A stretch of DNA of 7,241 bases from Rhodoferax sp. (GTDB lineage Bacteria; Pseudomonadota; Gammaproteobacteria; Burkholderiales; Burkholderiaceae_C): assembly GCA_030683195.1 (NCBI GenBank), contig JAUXQA010000470.1, positions 1 to 7,241 of the forward strand, read 5' to 3'. The position numbers and the translations under genes are program-made. The notes below the pieces were generated by a model. The model was given only the letters and a program-made list of their open reading frames with translations. It made no database searches and was not told where the DNA came from. This document shows positions 5,049 through 7,241 of the stretch, piece by piece (positions within the stretch are counted from its first letter, which is position 1; every line of letters starts with the position of its first letter).

Positions 5049-6464
5049 ATGAGCCGCGATCAACTCATCTCCAACGTCCAGGCCTACTTTGACGACGGCA
5101 GCTTCAAAAGCGACCTGCAACGACGCGTCGCCTGGCGCACCGAAAGCGACACCGGCCAACCCTGCCCAGCCCTGAGGAGCTATCTCGATGAAGAAATGGC
5201 TCCCTGGCTCACCTCGCTGGGTTTTGTCTGCCAGGTGCTGGACAACCCGCAGGCGGGCGCCGGCCCCTTGCTGCTGGCCCGCCGTATTGAAGACCCTGCC
5301 CTCCCCACTTTGCTGACCTATGGCCATGGCGACGTGGTCAACGGACAAGAGGCGTCATGGCGCACCGGCCTGTCACCCTGGAGTGTCACGGTGGAAGGCG
5401 AACGCTGGTACGGTCGGGGCACGGCTGACAACAAGGGGCAACACACGGTGAGCCTGGCCGCCTTGGCCCACACCCTGGCGGCAAGGAAGCAGCGCCTGGG
5501 CTACAACGTCACCCTGCTCATGGAGATGGGCGAAGAAACCGGGTCGCCGGGGCTGCGAACTTTTTGCGAGCAGCACCGCGACGCACTGCGCGCCGACTTG
5601 CTGGTGGCCTGTGACGGCCCGCGCGTGAATGCAGCCCGACCTACGCTGTTTCTGGGCTCGCGCGGCGCAGTTAATTTTTCACTCACGGTGCGCAGCCGCG
5701 AGCGGGCCTATCACTCAGGCAACTGGGGTGGCGTGCTCAGCAACCCCGCCACAGTGGTGGCCCACGCCCTGGCGTCACTGGTCGATGCGAAGGGTCGCAT
5801 CACGGTGCCCCGCCTGCTGCCGCCCCCCTTGAGCGACAAATTGCGCGCGGCACTGGGCGACGTGGTGATTGGCGGCGACACCGACGACCCGGCGCTGACC
5901 CCGGGCTGGGGTGAACCGGGCCTGAGCCCGGCGGAGCAATTGATCGGCTGGAATACCCTGGAGGTACTTGCGCTTGGCGCAGGCTCCGCCACGCGGCCCA
6001 TCAATGCGATTCCATCGTCGGCGGTGGCGCACTGCCAGCTGCGTTTTGTGGTGGGTACGCCGTGGCAGGATCTGGAACACATCGTGCGCGAATTTCTGGA
6101 TGAGCAGGGCTTTGGCCCGGTGGAGGTGTCGGTGAGCATGGCCTGTGGCGCCACGCGACTCGACCTGAACAACCCCTGGGTGGACTGGACGCTCGCCTCC
6201 ATCCAGCGCAGCGCCGGGCAGCCGGCCACGCTACTGCCCAACCTGGCAGGGTCGCTGCCCAACGACCTGTTTGCAGACCTTTTGGGCCTGCCCACGCTGT
6301 GGATTCCGCACTCTTACCCGGCGTGCGCACAGCACGCGCCCAACGAGCACTTGCTGGCCGGTGTGGCCCGCGAAGGCCTGGCCGTGATGGCCGGCCTGTT
6401 TTGGGACCTGGGTGAACCCGACAGTGCGCCGTGGCGAGCCGGTCGCCTGCCCCACAGCACCTGA
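5049..6464 (+). CDS. M20-family metallo-hydrolase (peptidase/deacylase)
   Basis: A 471-residue dinuclear metallo-hydrolase of the M20 family (the ArgE, DapE, CPG2 and carnosinase group), which cleaves amide or peptide bonds of small substrates. All expected active-site residues are visible: H93-x-D95 in YGHGDVV (metal ligand and its supporting Asp), bridging D127 in YGRGTADNKG, E162-E163 in MGEETGSPG (general base and metal ligand), D189 in ACDG (metal ligand) and H434 in PNEHLLAG (metal ligand). H222 in AYHSGNWGG opens the inserted lid or dimer domain, about residues 205-330. There is no signal peptide, so it acts in the cytoplasm. The start at 5049 follows a GGAG site and lies four bases after the Bug gene stop. 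Its pairing with a periplasmic binding protein suggests it works on the imported compound, an N-acyl amino acid, dipeptide or similar amide, but the specific substrate is unknown. The gene ends 15 bases from the convergent reductase gene. Confidence 0.93.
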   Translation: MSRDQLISNVQAYFDDGSFKSDLQRRVAWRTESDTGQPCPALRSYLDEEMAPWLTSLGFVCQVLDNPQAGAGPLLLARRIEDPALPTLLTYGHGDVVNGQEASWRTGLSPWSVTVEGERWYGRGTADNKGQHTVSLAALAHTLAARKQRLGYNVTLLMEMGEETGSPGLRTFCEQHRDALRADLLVACDGPRVNAARPTLFLGSRGAVNFSLTVRSRERAYHSGNWGGVLSNPATVVAHALASLVDAKGRITVPRLLPPPLSDKLRAALGDVVIGGDTDDPALTPGWGEPGLSPAEQLIGWNTLEVLALGAGSATRPINAIPSSAVAHCQLRFVVGTPWQDLEHIVREFLDEQGFGPVEVSVSMACGATRLDLNNPWVDWTLASIQRSAGQPATLLPNLAGSLPNDLFADLLGLPTLWIPHSYPACAQHAPNEHLLAGVAREGLAVMAGLFWDLGEPDSAPWRAGRLPHST

Positions 6465-6479
6465 GTCAGGCCAGACTTA

Positions 6480-7241
6480 TCACTGCGCCGGGTCGCGCAT
6501 TTCCCAGCGAATGGCATCGATCTGCTTGAGCACATCGGGCGGGAGGGTGGTGCCCCAGGCGTTCAGGTCTTCGTCCAGTTGCGCCACCGACGTCACGCCA
6601 ATGATGGTGCTGGCGACCTGCCACTTGGTGTAGCAAAAGGCCTGCGCAAACTGGGAGGGCGTCATGCCGTTTTCCCGCGCCAGGGCGTTGTAGCGGCGGG
6701 CGGCCGCCAAAGCCTCAGGGCGGCCCCAGCGCTGCTTGCGGGTGGACTCGAACTTGGCAATGCGTGCCTCCATCGGCGCATCGGGGCCGGTCAGGCCGGA
6801 CTGGTCGTATTTGCCGGTCAGCAGGCCAAACGCCAGCGGCGAATAGGCCAGCAAAGACACATCCAGGCGGTGGCAAGTCTCGTCCAACCCGTTCTCATAG
6901 GTGCGGTTCAGCAGGCAATAGGCGTTCTGGATGCTGGCCACGCGCGGCAGGCCATGCTGCTCGGCCAAGCGCACAAACTCGTGCACGCCGTAAGCGGTTT
7001 CGTTGGACAAGCCCACGGCACGCACCTTGCCCGCCTTGACCAATGTGCCCAGAGCCTCCAACTGGGCGTGGATGGTGGTGCCGGCGTTGTCCTTGGCGGG
7101 GTCAAAGTACATGGCGCCAAACATCGGCACATTGCGGGTGGGCCAGTGGATCTGGTAGAGATCGATCACATCGGTCTTCATGCGCTTGAGGCTACCTTCG
7201 CAGGCCGCCACGATGTCGGCGGCGGTCAGGTCGGGGCTGCC
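6480..7241 (-). CDS. Tas-like aldo/keto reductase, 5' partial
   Basis: The frame stays open to the right edge: the first ten visible codons read GSPDLTAADI, running into VAACEGSLKRMKTD, which is family interior. A GTG at 7209-7211 is therefore not the start, and the N-terminal part lies outside. The visible 253 residues match the aldo/keto reductase barrel of the E. coli Tas type: LYQIHWP with the catalytic His (H32 of the visible part), VRAVGLSNETAYGVHEF, SIQNAYCLLNRTYENGLDE, LLAYSPLAFGLLTGKY, and the C-terminal NADPH-binding segment VASTIIGVTSVAQLDEDLNAW. The catalytic Asp, Tyr and Lys should lie in the missing part. Such enzymes reduce aldehydes or ketones with NADPH in the cytoplasm; the substrate is not defined. 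The gene is convergent with the M20 hydrolase, with 15 bases between the stops and no terminator visible, so the two probably do not work together. Confidence 0.92.
   Translation of the reverse strand, partial: GSPDLTAADIVAACEGSLKRMKTDVIDLYQIHWPTRNVPMFGAMYFDPAKDNAGTTIHAQLEALGTLVKAGKVRAVGLSNETAYGVHEFVRLAEQHGLPRVASIQNAYCLLNRTYENGLDETCHRLDVSLLAYSPLAFGLLTGKYDQSGLTGPDAPMEARIAKFESTRKQRWGRPEALAAARRYNALARENGMTPSQFAQAFCYTKWQVASTIIGVTSVAQLDEDLNAWGTTLPPDVLKQIDAIRWEMRDPAQ

Noticed and set aside
5711..6295. A 194-residue open frame on the minus strand inside the M20 gene
   Set aside because: It is Ser/Arg/Pro-rich, has no recognisable domain, and lies wholly within a gene with complete catalytic motifs.
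7209..7211. GTG as the start of the aldo/keto reductase
   Set aside because: The frame continues upstream without a stop to the window edge, and the residues there match the family interior; the enzyme also needs its missing catalytic Asp, Tyr and Lys.
1..7241. CRISPR arrays, tRNA or rRNA genes, insertion sequences, toxin-antitoxin or phage genes
   Set aside because: No repeat-spacer pattern, no RNA gene structure, no terminal inverted repeats and no related protein motifs were seen on either strand.

Overview
The window looks like ordinary chromosomal DNA from a GC-rich betaproteobacterium, probably a member of the Burkholderiales close to Comamonadaceae (for example Rhodoferax or Polaromonas). 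The basis is the gene content: a Bug/TctC-type periplasmic binding protein divergent from a LysR regulator, a Tas-like aldo/keto reductase, a PlsY with a basic tail, and an HD-GYP-like protein. The genus is inferred from style, not from any marker gene. No rRNA, tRNA, CRISPR array, insertion sequence, integrase or phage gene is visible.

Layout from left to right. (1) Bases 1-839, plus strand: the 3' part of a degenerate HD-GYP-type gene, cut by the window edge. (2) Bases 840-896: a short AT-rich convergent gap with a small inverted repeat. (3) Bases 897-3885, minus strand: four co-directional genes. In transcription order they are a LysR-type regulator, ybaK (Cys-tRNA(Pro) deacylase family), plsY (acyl-phosphate glycerol-3-phosphate acyltransferase) and a class I glutamine amidotransferase. 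The gaps are 10, 96 and 9 bases. (4) Bases 3886-4066: the divergent control region between the LysR gene and the next unit, with a 15-base perfect palindrome and further GCAAC half-sites. (5) Bases 4067-6464, plus strand: a two-gene unit of a secreted Bug/TctC solute-binding protein and an M20 metallo-hydrolase, 4 bases apart. (6) Bases 6480-7241, minus strand: the 3' part of a Tas-like aldo/keto reductase, convergent with the hydrolase and cut by the right edge.

The clearest functional unit is LysR, Bug protein and M20 hydrolase. The regulator probably controls the divergent pair, which would bind a small organic acid, peptide or amide in the periplasm and hydrolyse an amide bond in the cytoplasm. 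No TctA/TctB membrane subunits are visible, so the binding protein is an orphan within this window. PlsY and YbaK are housekeeping functions (phospholipid synthesis and tRNA proofreading) that happen to lie downstream of the regulator.

I found no convincing new system. The points most worth a second look are the loss of catalytic residues in the HD-GYP-like protein, the histidine- and lysine-rich tail and TTG start of PlsY, the operator-like palindromes, and the Bug/M20 pairing.
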